Shown one piece after another: positions 13,001-23,700 of a stretch of 64,000 nucleotides of DNA; position 1 is the first letter of the stretch, and every line of letters begins with the position of its first letter. Below the pieces are notes generated by a model. It was not told the origin of the DNA, ran no database searches, and saw nothing but the letters and a program-made list of their open reading frames with translations. Source of the stretch: Anaeramoeba flamelloides. Its lineage: Eukaryota > Metamonada > Anaeramoebidae. The DNA is taken from NCBI GenBank assembly GCA_027625915.1, contig JANTQA010000070.1, forward strand, positions 4,655,001 through 4,719,000, read 5' to 3'. Position numbers and translations under genes: made by a program.

Positions 13001-13718
13001 TGCTTTGTTCAAAGAAGTAACTTTAAAAAAAAAAACAGTCGCCCAAAGCACCCATGCCAAGTGCACAAAATCAGTGTTTCAAAATTAAGCCATACTTTTT
13101 TTTTTCTTCTAGTTCCAATAGAGCATCAAATTCACTACAGAATCGTATATCGAAGTTAATTCAATTTTAAAAACAAAATTATTGGAATGTATTGATGGTG
13201 GATATTTGCTTAAAAAAACAAGACTGTTTTTTACAAAATAAAAAAAGGTAAGAAAGCAAAACTGAAAAACCAATTAATCCCAAACCCTTTTAGAAAAGTG
13301 GTTCTTTGTGAAAAAGGCTTCTTGTAAGTGACTTTGGTTTGAAAGAAAAAAAAAATCATTGTGTCAAGCCTTAAGCAATCTGTGAAGAAAATAAAAAAGA
13401 ATATGTACCCATTCGGATTTACAGTGTAGACTAAAAATGGAAAGATGAGGCTTTTTGTTGGTAATTTAACCAATAAGAACGGAAAAAACTTGTACTTTTT
13501 TTCAGAAAAAAAAAAAATAAAGAACCCGAATATTAAAAAAAAGTAAATAAAAGAAATTTACGTGGAAATATCCCAACTTTTTGTGTACGGCTATTTTTTC
13601 CAGTGATCCACAATTGATCAGTGTCATTGTTTTGGTTTATTTCTATTGTGTCTCCTTTTTTGAAAGAAACAACCAAAGGATGATCAGAAAAATAATCAAA
13701 CTTTGCAAACGATGTCAT
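1..13718 (-). CDS. Multi-module SH3-PH adaptor protein, 3 exons seen, cut by the left edge
   Basis: Exons (minus strand): 13718-13562, 7918-6818, 1203-1 (continues off the window). Seen: 820 residues. SH3-1 is at residues 3-60 and is split by intron 1 inside its GIFPRNYVHIV end; PH-1 about 150-261; helical stretch about 262-352; SH3-2 354-410 (LWLGK, GYFPP); PH-2 434-535 (EIEGFIYQQ, WKKMYYRL, EWFDNI); basic helical or coiled-coil stretch about 545-640; SH3-3 653-709, which lacks the usual tryptophan; PH-3 starts near 804 (KEGYLHIYD). Both introns interrupt codons after base 1 and have GTAAAT/GTAAGA donors and TAG acceptors, so the frame runs through. Known: SH3 domains bind proline-rich peptides and PH domains bind phosphoinositides or proteins. 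Inferred: a membrane-associated signalling scaffold. The first ATG in the SH3-1 exon (13718) was taken as start; an AAG acceptor lies just before it, so an upstream exon is possible. Domains confident, start uncertain. Confidence 0.82.
1793..2210. repeat. Dispersed repeat, direct copy of 63140-63536
   Basis: It begins with the TTTTCAGTTACTATTAATGC end typical of the TTTCTGTGA-related family and continues through shared blocks such as TTTTAACTGTTATTAGTACA and TTCTCCAAAAATTTAAAAAA. The same blocks occur in the same order at 63140-63536, where the repeat is cut by a CAGTCAGTTC element. Confidence 0.75.
3981..5510. mobile_element. TTATTTCC inverted-repeat DNA element, interrupted by a 0.9-kb insertion
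   Basis: The left end is GGTATTTCCAAAAAAGTGTG and the right end, read on the other strand, is CTATTTCCAAAAAAGCTGGG. No transposase is visible, so it is a non-autonomous element. The 17-bp string AAAAAGTGTGGCTTTTT occurs at 3991-4007 and again at 4920-4936, bracketing the insertion. Related elements lie at 19646-20240 and 48011-48600. Confidence 0.7.
4008..4919 (+). repeat. 0.9-kb dispersed repeat of unknown class, nested insertion
   Basis: A long stretch matches 34500-36015 in order: GAGGTGATTCAAC, CTTTTCTTTAAAAAATGAAAAG, AAGTGTTGAATGGG, AACTATAGATCAAATGAAA, GGTTTTCAAAATTTTC-like. A hairpin closes the 3' end (4807-4917; TATACTTTTTACCTTTCC pairing with GGAAAAGGTAAAAAGTATA). A long target duplication of about 17 bp fits retroposition (LINE or SINE type) better than a cut-and-paste element, but no protein is recognisable. 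Confidence 0.6.
5770..6660. repeat. Left arm of long inverted repeat flanking the middle exon of the SH3-PH gene
   Basis: Read on the minus strand this arm matches 8055-8540 and then 9545-9980, for example at the blocks CACTAAAGCACCTTTTTGGA, AATTCCTTTGGTC/ATC and AAATTTGACAACTTTTTG. The short reading frames inside it are homopolymer artefacts. Confidence 0.8.
8055..9980. repeat. Right arm of the long inverted repeat, split by about 1 kb of inserted sequence
   Basis: 8055-8540 and 9545-9980 are reverse-complement matches to the left arm at 5770-6660. Sequence 8541-9544 has no counterpart in the left arm and is likely an insertion. It includes a CTAGGTTTTTTT motif near 9110 related to the hairpin family further right. 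Confidence 0.75.
10009..10051. repeat. CATA/TA microsatellite
   Basis: Three CATA units run directly into a pure TA tract. Confidence 0.9.
11252..11488. mobile_element. TACTGATAAATT MITE, copy 1 (237 bp)
   Basis: It starts TACTGATAAATTCTAATAAA and ends AAAATTTATCAGTA, an inverted pair. The interior (TTTTTAGTTCAATTTCCAT, AGTCCAGGACAAAGAATATT, TTCAAAGCTTGAGCATAATA) is nearly identical to 38180-38390. Confidence 0.8.
11822..12057. mobile_element. TACTGATAAATT MITE, copy 2 (236 bp)
   Basis: It has the same inverted ends, TACTGATAAATTC and GAATTTATCAGTA. The interior is a more diverged version of copy 1, sharing AAGAACATTTTGAAG and TTCAAAGCTTG. Confidence 0.75.
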
Positions 13719-15993
13719 TTCTTGAAAAGAAATGTATATCAATTATAAATGGGTTTGAGAAACCAAAAGCAACGAGTTTGGAAATAAGGAACGCTTTGGT
13801 AATTATGTTATTAAAGAAAAGCTCTAATAGAAAAGGTTTTTTTGTAAAAATGTTTGAAAAATTTCAAAACTAAAAATTCAATTTATTCTTGTCTGTAACA
13901 GTTTGTTTTTTGTCTTTTCGTTTTTTCAAATTTTCCTTGAAAGGTTCAACATTCTCAACATTACGAATTTTACACAACAAGTAATTTTAACTTTTAAGGG
14001 GCAAAAAATATAATTTCACTTCTTAAGAGTCAAATAGAGAGAAACACTTGGATCTTAAGATCTGTGAAGATTGAAAGATAAAACCGTCATCAAAAAAAAC
14101 ATCATGACTAGTTAATGAATTTCAGAAAAGTCAAATTATTGCCATATTTTGAATTTTTTTTACAAATTTTATAAAACACATTTAATGATCAAAATTTTTT
14201 CGAAATTCTCAAATAGAAAAATTATAATTGGTCTAAAGATTTTTTTATATTGACTTTTTATTTTCTTTTTCTTTTTTGAGAAAAACTAAATTAAGTTTCA
14301 AATACTTTTAGTGACTGTGTCTAATATAGACACTGTTTGAATTGGAAGTTCTAAAAGCTATCACTATCTAAATTATTTTATTTAAGGTAGTAAGTACATT
14401 TTACCATTTTGAAAAATTTTAATTGTGTAACATTACTGAAAAATATTTTTTTGAGTGCCACGAGATATTGAAACTTTGAGACCAAAAAAGCATTCGCTGC
14501 TTGATTTGTGAAAATAACCTCAAAGTAAATCAGAGATGAAACCAGAATTTTTGGATTTTTGAATATTTTTTTTAGATGAAATTGTTTGTTTTATTAAATT
14601 TGGTTTTAGATCTAGAGATGTGTTTATACGAATGATCGAAATAAGTCAAAGAGTAAACTAAAAAAATCGACCTGAAAAGGTGTATATTTGAAACAAATCT
14701 TTCCTTTTAGAAGACCAAACAAGAACAATCACCTTTCCAAATAAATTTGTTAAAATCAAGAATTAAAAAACAAAATTTCAATTACAGGTCTAATTTCGAA
14801 GACTAGTTTTCTTTATCTTCTTATTTTGTATGAATATAAACTATTTTTTTTCCTTGAATTTCTCGTCCCATTACTATTTATTATGATTTTACAAAACATT
14901 TTATACAAATTTGCTTTCAAAATTTATTTTTCAAATATTTTTATAAAACAAAACCAAAACAAAGAATATTGTTTCAAAAATTACAATATGGGGGTTGAAT
15001 TTTTGGAATCGAAAAATAGTTACAAAGGATTGAACACAAAATAAAAGAAAATTTTAGAAAAAATTTTATATCAAAATTCATAATTATTTTTAGTTTTCAT
15101 TTTTATGGAAAATGAACAATTATAAAATCAAACTAATAAACCCAATACATCTTTATTTTTGAGGATGACTTTAAAAAAACATCCTATTTTCTCAAACCAA
15201 AACTAAAATTAGAAGAATTAAATGAAAATTGGATTTTTAAATTCATTTTAGGGAATCTTTATAAATAAAAAGTAATTTATTTCTCAAAAAATTTCCCAAA
15301 CAAAAAATATTTCCATAAAGAATGTAAATATAAAACCAAATTAAGAATAAGTAATTGTATCAAATGTTACAAATAAGATCGAAAAATAAATGATTTGTAT
15401 TTATTTTTTTTTTTTTTCCCTCAATCTTTTTCATTTTTTTAAGAACCATTTATAAATTGGTATGAAAATATACAATACTAGGATATATTCAGCTTCTATA
15501 TTTATTAAAATATCAAAGTAATATTCTTCAAAATAAACATTTCAAATTTTCAGAAAAAAACTTATAGAAATCGTAAAAATCCTTTTTTTGCGACAACTTA
15601 TTGGCCAAAAGTATGAAATTTGTTTCTATTAATACAATAAAGAACATTTTGTATATTTTCTCAACTAACATTACGAAATCTTCTTCATTTTATTAATAGA
15701 ACCTAATTTGGTACTTTTCATCAATATATTATTGACTCAAAAAAAAAAGATTTCTGTGGTTTTTTTGAGGTTTCAAATATGAAATTTACATTTTTTTTTT
15801 TTTTCAAAAAAGAAAAATAAAATAAAAATAGAGCAATGCAATGTAATGCAATTAAATTGTGAAATTGTTTATTTTTTTTATTGTTTTACTTATTATTCAA
15901 TTGTATAAAAAAAAGAAGAAAAAAGAAGAAAAGAAGTATATATAAAATATAATTAATGTAAATTAAAAAAAAAAATTGATAAATTATATCAAA
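13719..15993. other. Intergenic region between the kinase 3' end and the SH3-PH gene
   Basis: This must contain the promoter of the SH3-PH gene and any 5' exon, but no motif could be assigned. A repeat shared with 27485-29420 occupies about 14385-15050. The remaining sequence is AT-rich with long A and T runs and no supported reading frame. Confidence 0.6.
14385..15050. repeat. Dispersed repeat, intact counterpart of the interrupted copy at 27485-29420
   Basis: Shared blocks in the same order are TTTTACCATTTTGAAAA, AAAGTAAATCAGAG, AGATCTAGA, TTTCCAAA..AAATTTGTTAAAATCAA and ACAAATTTGCTTTCAAAATT. The copy at 27485-29420 has two insertions absent here, so this copy marks the empty sites. The short frame 14826-15044 within it is not convincing as a gene. 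Confidence 0.7.
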
Positions 15994-18703
15994 TTAATTG
16001 TATTGTTCATTAATATTCATCATTTTTTCAAAACTGTTAGTCGAAACTTTAGCTTTTTCAAGAATTTTTTGAATATCGCTTTGAGGGTTATGTAAAGTGG
16101 TTTGAATTGTGGAAAAATCGGGATAATTATCAATATTTCTTGGAGAAATTAATTGATCAATTTTAAAAATTTTTTTATTTTTTTCGACAGAAGTTGATAA
16201 TTTATAATTATTGGAATTTAATATTGGGGGTGATTTGGATTGTGCATTGATCTCTCGATTTTTCATTCTTTTTCTTAAGCCGGCTATTTCTTTATTTAAA
16301 GTTTCAATTTCGTCATCTTCATGGTGCTTTACTGATATGCTTTTCTTTTTTTTCTTTTTTGGTTTATTTTTAGATATAGTATTTAATTTTTCAATTTGTA
16401 TAGGCTTTGAATCCAGTTGTTTATCACTATTACCACTACTACTATTATTATGGTTTATTTTATTACTCTGATTGGTTTTATTGCTCTGATTGGTTTTGAC
16501 TCCTTTATTTTGGAAATTTTTATTTCTTAATTGATTATGATTAATTTTTTCCATTTTTTGTTCTTTATTCATTTTGGTTCTGAATGAAGAATAATGAATT
16601 GGTCTTTTATAAGGAGAATTAGGATTAGTTTTATTGTCTAAAGTAGTTTTTCTTTGTAGGGTATTTTGTTTTGTTTTTTTATTATTATTATTATTTTGTT
16701 TATTTGTTTTTGTTTTTGTTTTTGGATTTCTTTTTCTTTTTGTTTGATTTAATTTCTCATTTTTATAATTATTATTTATTGTAGATTTTTTTGTTTTATT
16801 TGTTAGGTTTGTTTTAAAATGAGGATCATTTAAAAAGGATTTGTGAACATTTGCCTTTTTCCCAACTGTATTGTATTTGTTATTTGTAAAATGTCTTGTC
16901 TTATTTGGCTGTATGTGTGATATTGGTGAATTCGTATTAGTATTGCGTTTTAATTCCGTTTTTTCCTTCTTCTGATGATTATTATTATTTTTGATTTTTC
17001 GTGGTGGTATCCTTTGAATATTACGATCAAATTTCGAATTAACATATTTTCTGGGTTTTTTGTTCCTATTCTTTTTGATTACTTGCTTTTTAGGCTCTAA
17101 TGAAAGAGAGCGAATTCTACTTTGTTGATTGATTTGGTTTTGGAATTGTCCTTTTCTTGATTTCCTATTTTTTGCGGAAAATTCTTTCTTTTCAGGTCTT
17201 GTAAAATCTTTCTTTTCGGGACTTGAAAAATCTCCACTATTTAATCTTTCCCGTTTGCTCCTTGTACTCCGGTTATTGTTAATCTGCTTATTATTTATTG
17301 TTTTTTTCTTATTTGCTGTTGAGTTTAATCTCGAATTACGACTCAATGATTTTGATCTTTTTTGAAAGCTTGGTATTTTATTTGGATTTAATGATTTTCT
17401 TTTGATTGAATTAAATGGGATTTCTGGTGTATTGCTATTCCTTGTTTCTTTAAAATTTTCTTGAATTAATTTTCTCGAATTTTTTCTTGATTTTAAAAAT
17501 GTTAATTCGGTGTCAGATAACTTTGAATTTTGAAATTTATCTGAAAGTCTTTCTCCTAAATTTGAATTCTCTCTATTTCTTTGAAATTGTATTTTTTTTT
17601 TTCTTAATTGATGATTCCCTAATCTTTTTGGTGATCTAATTTCTTGTGATTTCAAAACAAATGGATGCTTAAGGAGTATTCCAGTTGTGGGTCTATCATC
17701 GGGATCCATTTGAAAGCATAAATCTAGAAAATCTTTACACTCTTCTGAAATTGTTGTTGGGTAAACTGGTCCTGTTTTACATGTTGCAATATGAAATAAT
17801 ACAGAAACCGTTTCATTATATTCAGCCCATGGATGCTGTGCCGTTAGCATTTCGATAACGGTACACCCCAAACTCCAGATATCTGATTCTCTTTTTAATT
17901 TTTTTGAAAAGGTTTAATAATAAAAACGTTTTGATTTTTTTGGTTTTGTTTTGATTTTTTTGTTTTTTTTTTATGTGTGTGTGTTTTGTTTTTTTTTGAT
18001 TAGTTTGAGTAAAAAGTAATAAAAATAATTCAAAAATAGATGAAAATATTGTAAATTAATTAATTGTTTATTAAATGTAATTTAAATTAAGAATAATAAG
18101 TCTTTTATTTCAATAATACTTGAAAATTATTAGATTTTTATTATTGTTGTTATTGTTTAGTTTTTGTGATTTATCCCATTGATCTGATTTCAGTTATTTA
18201 TCTAATCGATATGGTTTGGATATTTGAAGTAAAAAATTTTTTTTAAAAAAAATGCTTAATTGGCTCACAAAGATTATATTTGTTTATGTGGAGTTAGGCA
18301 ATTTGATTTCTTATTACTTATTGTTGGTCTATACATATAATGTCGAAAATTTGTGAAACAAATGCATTTAATTTTATATTTTTTCTCATTTATTTTTCAA
18401 GAAAAGAGATTTTTCATGGCAAAATTGAAATATGTGTTTCAGTAGGCTAATCGCTGTATCTGAAATTTTTTGAGTGTTTTTGGGTTTCAAGTATTTTCTG
18501 ATATTTTTAAACCAATTCATAATATTTTATATTTGTTAACTTTTCACTTCTCAATATAATTAAATACAAAAGAAAATCTGGTTTTTGTGTTTTATTTTTA
18601 GTTAGCGAGAGATATTTTTTTTTATTTCAGTTTCCAAAAATTAATAGAATTGTCAAAAAGGATAAAAACATAATCATTATAGTTATTGGTGCAAGATTTA
18701 CTT

Positions 18704-18778
<75 letters not shown>

Positions 18779-21700
18779 TATATATATATATATATATATA
18801 TTTGATTTTAAATCTACATTCCGATAATTGGAGAAAAATAATTCTAATAAAATTGGTAAATCGAAGAAAAAAAAAATAATAATAAATATTAAAAAGTGTT
18901 TATCAGTTAATATATCCAATATTATCATAAAGATCATAACTTTGAGAAATATTTTTTTAAAAAAATCAAGAAAGATCATTAATAAATTTTTTATGTTTTT
19001 TATTTTTGAATTTTTCGTTTTTAGTTTTAATTTGTAGTTTGTATTATTGATACTTTTACTAATTAATCATTTTTTTTTAATTTATTTAGTTTTTTTTTTT
19101 TGTGAAAAAATATTTTTGTGTGAGATGAAGTGAAAATAAATTTTTAAAAATCAAAAAAATTCAATAAATCACATAAGAATGTTATTACAGTTTTTTTTAA
19201 AAATAATATCGAAAAAACGTGTTCTCAAAAGGCGTTAAAAAAAAAAAAGTTTTTAAAAGGTATCTATAAAACAACTAACAAAGTTAAATATAACAAATGC
19301 CCATTACTAGAATAAAAAATCCTCTTTATCACACCTTGTTAAAACAACTTTAACATAACCGTACGTCTGTTTAGTGGTTTTTACATATTAGTATTTGTTT
19401 TTTTTTTTTTTTTGGAAATTTTTATTTTGATTTAATTAAATATCCCAAATTAGAATTTGATCTGAGGTTATAAGTTTTATAAGTTTTTGAGTTTTTCTGC
19501 ATATTATTTTTATTTTTTACTTTTTTTTAAAAACAAAAAAAAATAAAATATTCATTAATTTCTAAAAAAGTGAAATTCGGGTTTGATTATGAATATATTT
19601 ATTCTTTCACAATGCTGGGAAATTAAAGTGCAAATAATATTCATTAAGGTATTTCCAAAAAAGTGGGGCATTTTTTTTTTTATTTATAAATAATATTATC
19701 TTTTTAGGTATTTCTATTCTTAAATTAGTAATATAAAATTAAGAGGATCACCACTGCTAATTGAATTAGGAACTATTGTTTCTATTTCAAAATATTTTGG
19801 TTCATCAAAATATTTCAAAAAAATGAAAAAAGATTTAAACACTTTTTAAATACAAAACAAATGTTATCAACTACAATAAAAAACTGGCAACATGGTAAGG
19901 ATAGAAAACGATTTTTTAAACAATAAATTCAGTTTAAAGTTTTTCATTCTATTTGAGAAATTCAATCAAGATTAAATCTCTTCTGGAAACAAATTTTGAT
20001 GATCAAAAAGATAAAAATAAACACAATTTTCACCCTTCTATGTAGAATATCATTAAAATCGAGATCAGAAAATTTCATATCTTTTGCTAAATTAATGACT
20101 GACCATAAAAAAAAAAGTTGATTATTATGAACAATCAATAAATGAAGAATAATAATTTTGGTTATTTGAATGGGTACATTCGGATTAAGTTCAATAAAGT
20201 ATGTTTCAAAGTAAATTTGCCACACTTTTTTCCAAGTGTCTTATATTGTTGTATTTTTTTTTTTTTGAGGGAAACATTTGTTAGAATAAAAAGAAATTGT
20301 GATTTTTTTATTTTTTTGTTTAAATGTTCAAAAAATTGAGTTAACATAGAACCAAGTACATTTTAATTTATTCATTTGTAAGAGTTTTTTATAATATTAT
20401 GTTTTTCTTCCTTGCTGTTGATGAAGGAAAAGAGTAATTTGAAAATAAAATGGTTTTATTTTTATAAGAAGAAAAAGTCAACAAAGGCAAAAAAAAAAAT
20501 AATTGGTTTGGAATTTTCATTCAGAAAATTATGTTTGGGAAAATTATTTTCTTAAAAAATGCGATTTTATTCATTTTAGATGATACCTTTTTCAAAACAT
20601 TCAATTTTTTTAGAGTGAGAAAAAAAAATAAATTTAATTCTTTTTTTTTTTTTTTTTGATCTTGTAGAAATAAAAAAAAAACAAAAATCACTTGTGTATA
20701 AATTAAATAAAATAAATGGCAAAATTCGAGAAAATAACATACTTTCGATAAGTATTGCTTCTGATAACTTCAGGTGCCACTATTTTTTGATTTAAATAAG
20801 AAACAAATAAAAGAAAAATTAATTAATTTTCAAGAACAAAAAAAATAAAAAAAAATTTTTTTTTTGAAATTCAAAAGGAAAAAGCCAAACTCCAAAAAGG
20901 TGTTCCTCTTAAGCTTGTTGTTTCATCAGGTTGGCTATATCCAGTGATTTTTTTTGCAGCACCAAAATCTGCTAATTTGATTGATCCATCTGTGTCAACT
21001 AACAAATTTGCACCTTTGATATCTATTAAGGAATTTCCAAAGGGTTTGGGTTGTAAAGTGACGCGGGGTATTGGAAAAGAAAAAAAAAAAGAAAAAAAAA
21101 ATCATAAATAAAAAGATTACAACAATTTTAGTTTGGTTAATTTGTGGGGCTAACATATATGTTTTCCAAGTAGTACATATTAAAGAGTGGAAAATTAGTC
21201 AATTATAAAATTAAGAAACAATACACTTTAACTTTTCAAAATGAGAAACAATAAAAAAAAACAAATTTGGTTACCTCTATGCAAAATACTATGATTATGA
21301 AGGTATTTGAGTCCTTGTAAAATTTGTCGTGTGTACAATTGGATGACAGACTCTTCCAATCCACCAAATCTTGAAAGAAGGGAAGACAAAGATCCGCCTG
21401 GTATATATTCCAAAAAAATATTGACAAAATCTTCATCTTTTGATGTGCCAAGATACTTGACAATATTTTCGTGTTCTAGTTGGGCCATTAATTGCACTTC
21501 TTGTTGGAGTTGATCCATCTAGCAAAATTAATTTAAAAAAAAGAAGACAAAAAAAGGAATATTTTTTTTTTTTTTTTTTTTCATTAAACTTACTTCTCAT
21601 AAAATTCAAAGAAACAACAAATAATCAAATCTCCAAATCAAAAAGTTATTACTTCTTTTGGGTTATGTTCAGACTGTGGTATTTGCTTGACAGCGATCAA

Positions 21701-22480
21701 TTCACCAGAGTCCAAATTAAATCCAAGATAAACTTGGCCAAATGAGCCTTGTCCAAGAAGCGCATCTTTCCTCCATCTAATTTCATTTTTTGTTGAAAAA
21801 GGAAGGTTAATGTTATTAGTTGAATTTGATTTTTGTTTGTTTCCAGACACCAAAGGGCTTGATGGGAAACTTGACAAATTTAAATCGTTTTGTGAATTGT
21901 TGTTTTTGATTTTTGTTAAATGGTTTGTTTTAATTGACTTGTTTGTCTCAAGATTTTCATTATCTTTCTTATTATCATTGTGATTGTTATTATTAGGATT
22001 ATTGCTGTTGTTATTATTGTTGTTGTCCTTGTTATTGTCATCGTTTTTGTTTGTGCCTGAATTATTCTCTTCAAGATCATTGCTTTTGGTATTCGTATTT
22101 GGATTTTTGCTTGTGTTATTGTTGTTTGTTGTTTCCAGATCTTGTTTATTGAGTTCTTTGGACGAACTTTCTTCCTCAGAATCTAAAGAAATGGTTTGGC
22201 TACTTTTGCTTTTTGAAACGTTAATTTTATCATTGTTTTCATTTTCTTTTTCTTTTTTTTGGTTGATTTTTGATTCTTGCTGATGTGAAGTTTCAGAATC
22301 TGATTTCTCACTTTGTTTTTCTTTTATTTTGTTGTTTTCTTTGCGATCCTCATTATTTGTAGACTTTTCTTGCTCGCTTGAATTGTCTTTTTGTTCGTTT
22401 TTGGTTTTAGTTTTGTTTTGTTCTTTGATTTTGACTTTGCCAATGTTTGTTTTCTTTTTTTGTGGGAAACAATTTCCCAT
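15994..22480 (-). CDS. MAP3K-like (STE11/MEKK type) protein kinase, 5 exons, 1045 residues
   Basis: Exons (minus): 22480-21653, 21518-21275, 21022-20891, 20779-20743, 17890-15994; the sum is 3138 nt, an exact multiple of three. The product starts MGNCFPQKKK, a likely N-myristoylation signal with an adjacent cysteine for palmitoylation, so plasma-membrane attachment is inferred. Residues 11-230 are N/E/K/S-rich and disordered. Kinase domain 235-491: Gly-loop GQGSFG 243-248, K265, helix-C E283, HRDIKGAN 356-363, DFG 376-378, GTPFWMAPE ending at 405, DIWSLG 417-422. All catalytic residues are present, so it should be active. The substrate family (MAP2K) is inferred from the similarity of HRDIKGAN, SLGCTVIEM and the HPFV end to MEKKs. 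Residues 492-1045 form a basic N/K/S-rich tail with a short coiled coil near 925-950. Exon 4 has only 37 nt; intron 4 is 2.85 kb. Confidence 0.93.
18706..18801. repeat. (AC)n-(AT)n compound microsatellite
   Basis: About 35 uninterrupted AC units (18706-18776) are followed by AT units up to about 18801. It lies in intron 4 of the kinase gene. The valine-cysteine reading frame through it is an artefact. Confidence 0.95.
19646..20240. mobile_element. TTATTTCC inverted-repeat DNA element (about 0.6 kb)
   Basis: The left end is AAGGTATTTCCAAAAAAGTG and the right end, inverted, is ATAAGACACTTGGAAAAAAGTG. The interior shares blocks with 4937-5510 (AACGATTTTTTAAACAAT, GAATAATAATTTTGG). There is no transposase gene. 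Confidence 0.7.
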
Positions 22481-23299
22481 TTTTTAGATGATGTTAAATT
22501 GGATTTTGAGAAACTAGTTTGATCTTCAATATATTTTTGAAAGAAACAAAAATCAAAACAAATGGTTTTGTGAGATTCGGATCACTTCAGTTTAAAAAAA
22601 GAAGTTTTTGAGATTCAAAATTTTGAAAAAAAATGAAAAAAATAATTCTTTCCAAATTTACAATTCTCTGGAAACAACAAAAATATAAATTGTGTCATTT
22701 TTTTGAAAAGAATTCCATAATATGGAAATTTTTTCTTGAAAAAAAAAAAGTTGACAAAAAATTTTCTTTTTTGTTTTTTTTGCAAACCAGCCGAAAAATT
22801 GATTTATCATTTTTGGAATTTAGTTTCTTATTCGTCGTCTTATCTTAGGATATGTTTCTTTGTTTTTAGTTTTTTTCTTGGTTTATATTTTTAATTGTAG
22901 TTAATTTTATTTTTGAAAAATTAGAAAATTAACTTTTTGAAAAAAGACTCTAATAATTCGAGAAAAATTTTTTGATGAGACTGAAGGTAGATGTTAAAAA
23001 CCAATTTAAGAGTGGAACTAAATATATAAGTTAAAGTCAGTAAACCTTTTATTTGTTTTTTTCTCAAGTAACTTCAATTTTAAGATCTTGCTTGCAAGAT
23101 CTATATTGTTCTCAACTTAGATATGTTAGTCTTCAAAAATAAATTTTTTTATGATCCAAAAAAATCAAAAGATACCTAAAACAATTCGAAACAATTTTTT
23201 AAATTCTTGAATTAATTCAGGCCGAACTGAAATAAACACAAAAAAAAGAAGCACCCCAATTCTTATTTTACAAAACAGATTTCAAAAAGGTAAATAACT

Positions 23300-23700
23300 A
23301 TTTGTTAAAAAAAAGTTCAGCAGGGTTTTTTAATGAAAATCTATACAAAAGATTAAAAGTAAAATAAGATCAATTAATAGAAGATTAAAATTACAGACAA
23401 ATGGTGTACTCAACACAATAATAGTTTTTCTAATACTACATTTTGGTCTGTACATTTTTAATTGATTGATCAATTATTAAAAATTTGTTAATAAAATAAA
23501 CTATTTTTGCGATCTCCAACATCACTTGAACAATTTTGATAAGAAAGTAGATTTAAATTATGTTTGTTGGTTTGATTGAAAATTATATAATGAATTATTA
23601 TTCGAAGTTAATTGGTTTCTTCTTTTAATTGGTTTGATTTTTCGTTTTCAGTTTTCATTAAGGTTTAAAATTAAGTTTTCACTTTTTTTCCCTTTTTTAT
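23300..23700. mobile_element. TTTCTGTGA-family element, diverged copy
   Basis: It shares AATAAGATCAATTAATAGAA, CACAATAATAGTTTTTCTAA, GATTTAAATTATGTTTGTTG and AATTGGTTTCTTCTTTTAATTG with the copies at 11205-12150 and 30900-31740. The terminal TTTCTGTGA iterations are missing. Confidence 0.7.

Larger units (their letters stand above)
7919..13561 (-). other. Intron 1 of the SH3-PH adaptor gene (5.6 kb)
   Basis: The donor GTAAAT starts at 13561 and the acceptor ...CAATATAG ends at 7919. The join restores a canonical SH3 ending across the intron. It contains the right arm of the inverted repeat, a 1-kb insertion in that arm, an AT microsatellite, and a nested MITE cluster at 11205-12150. I see no further exon with confidence; 13107-13210 (minus) is weakly protein-like but is not needed to keep frame. 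Confidence 0.75.
17891..20742 (-). other. Intron 4 of the kinase gene (2.85 kb)
   Basis: The donor is GTATGT at 20742 and the acceptor AAAAAG ends at 17891. It joins YRK to ESDIWSLG in the kinase domain. It contains an AC/AT microsatellite and a TTATTTCC inverted-repeat element, with no coding exon seen. Confidence 0.85.

Noticed and set aside
13107-13210. Minus-strand protein-like segment ending VVNLMLYWN before a stop, near the SH3 exon
   Set aside because: The SH3 exon splices in frame and in domain context to 7918, so this segment is not needed and no family was recognised.
13880-13985. Minus-strand segment rich in K, N and E (PFKENLKKRKDKK) upstream of the SH3 exon
   Set aside because: No donor in the right phase and an in-frame stop just upstream; left as possible 5' exon sequence but not called.
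18698-18979. Open frame with valine-cysteine repeats
   Set aside because: It is a translation of the AC/AT microsatellite in a kinase intron.
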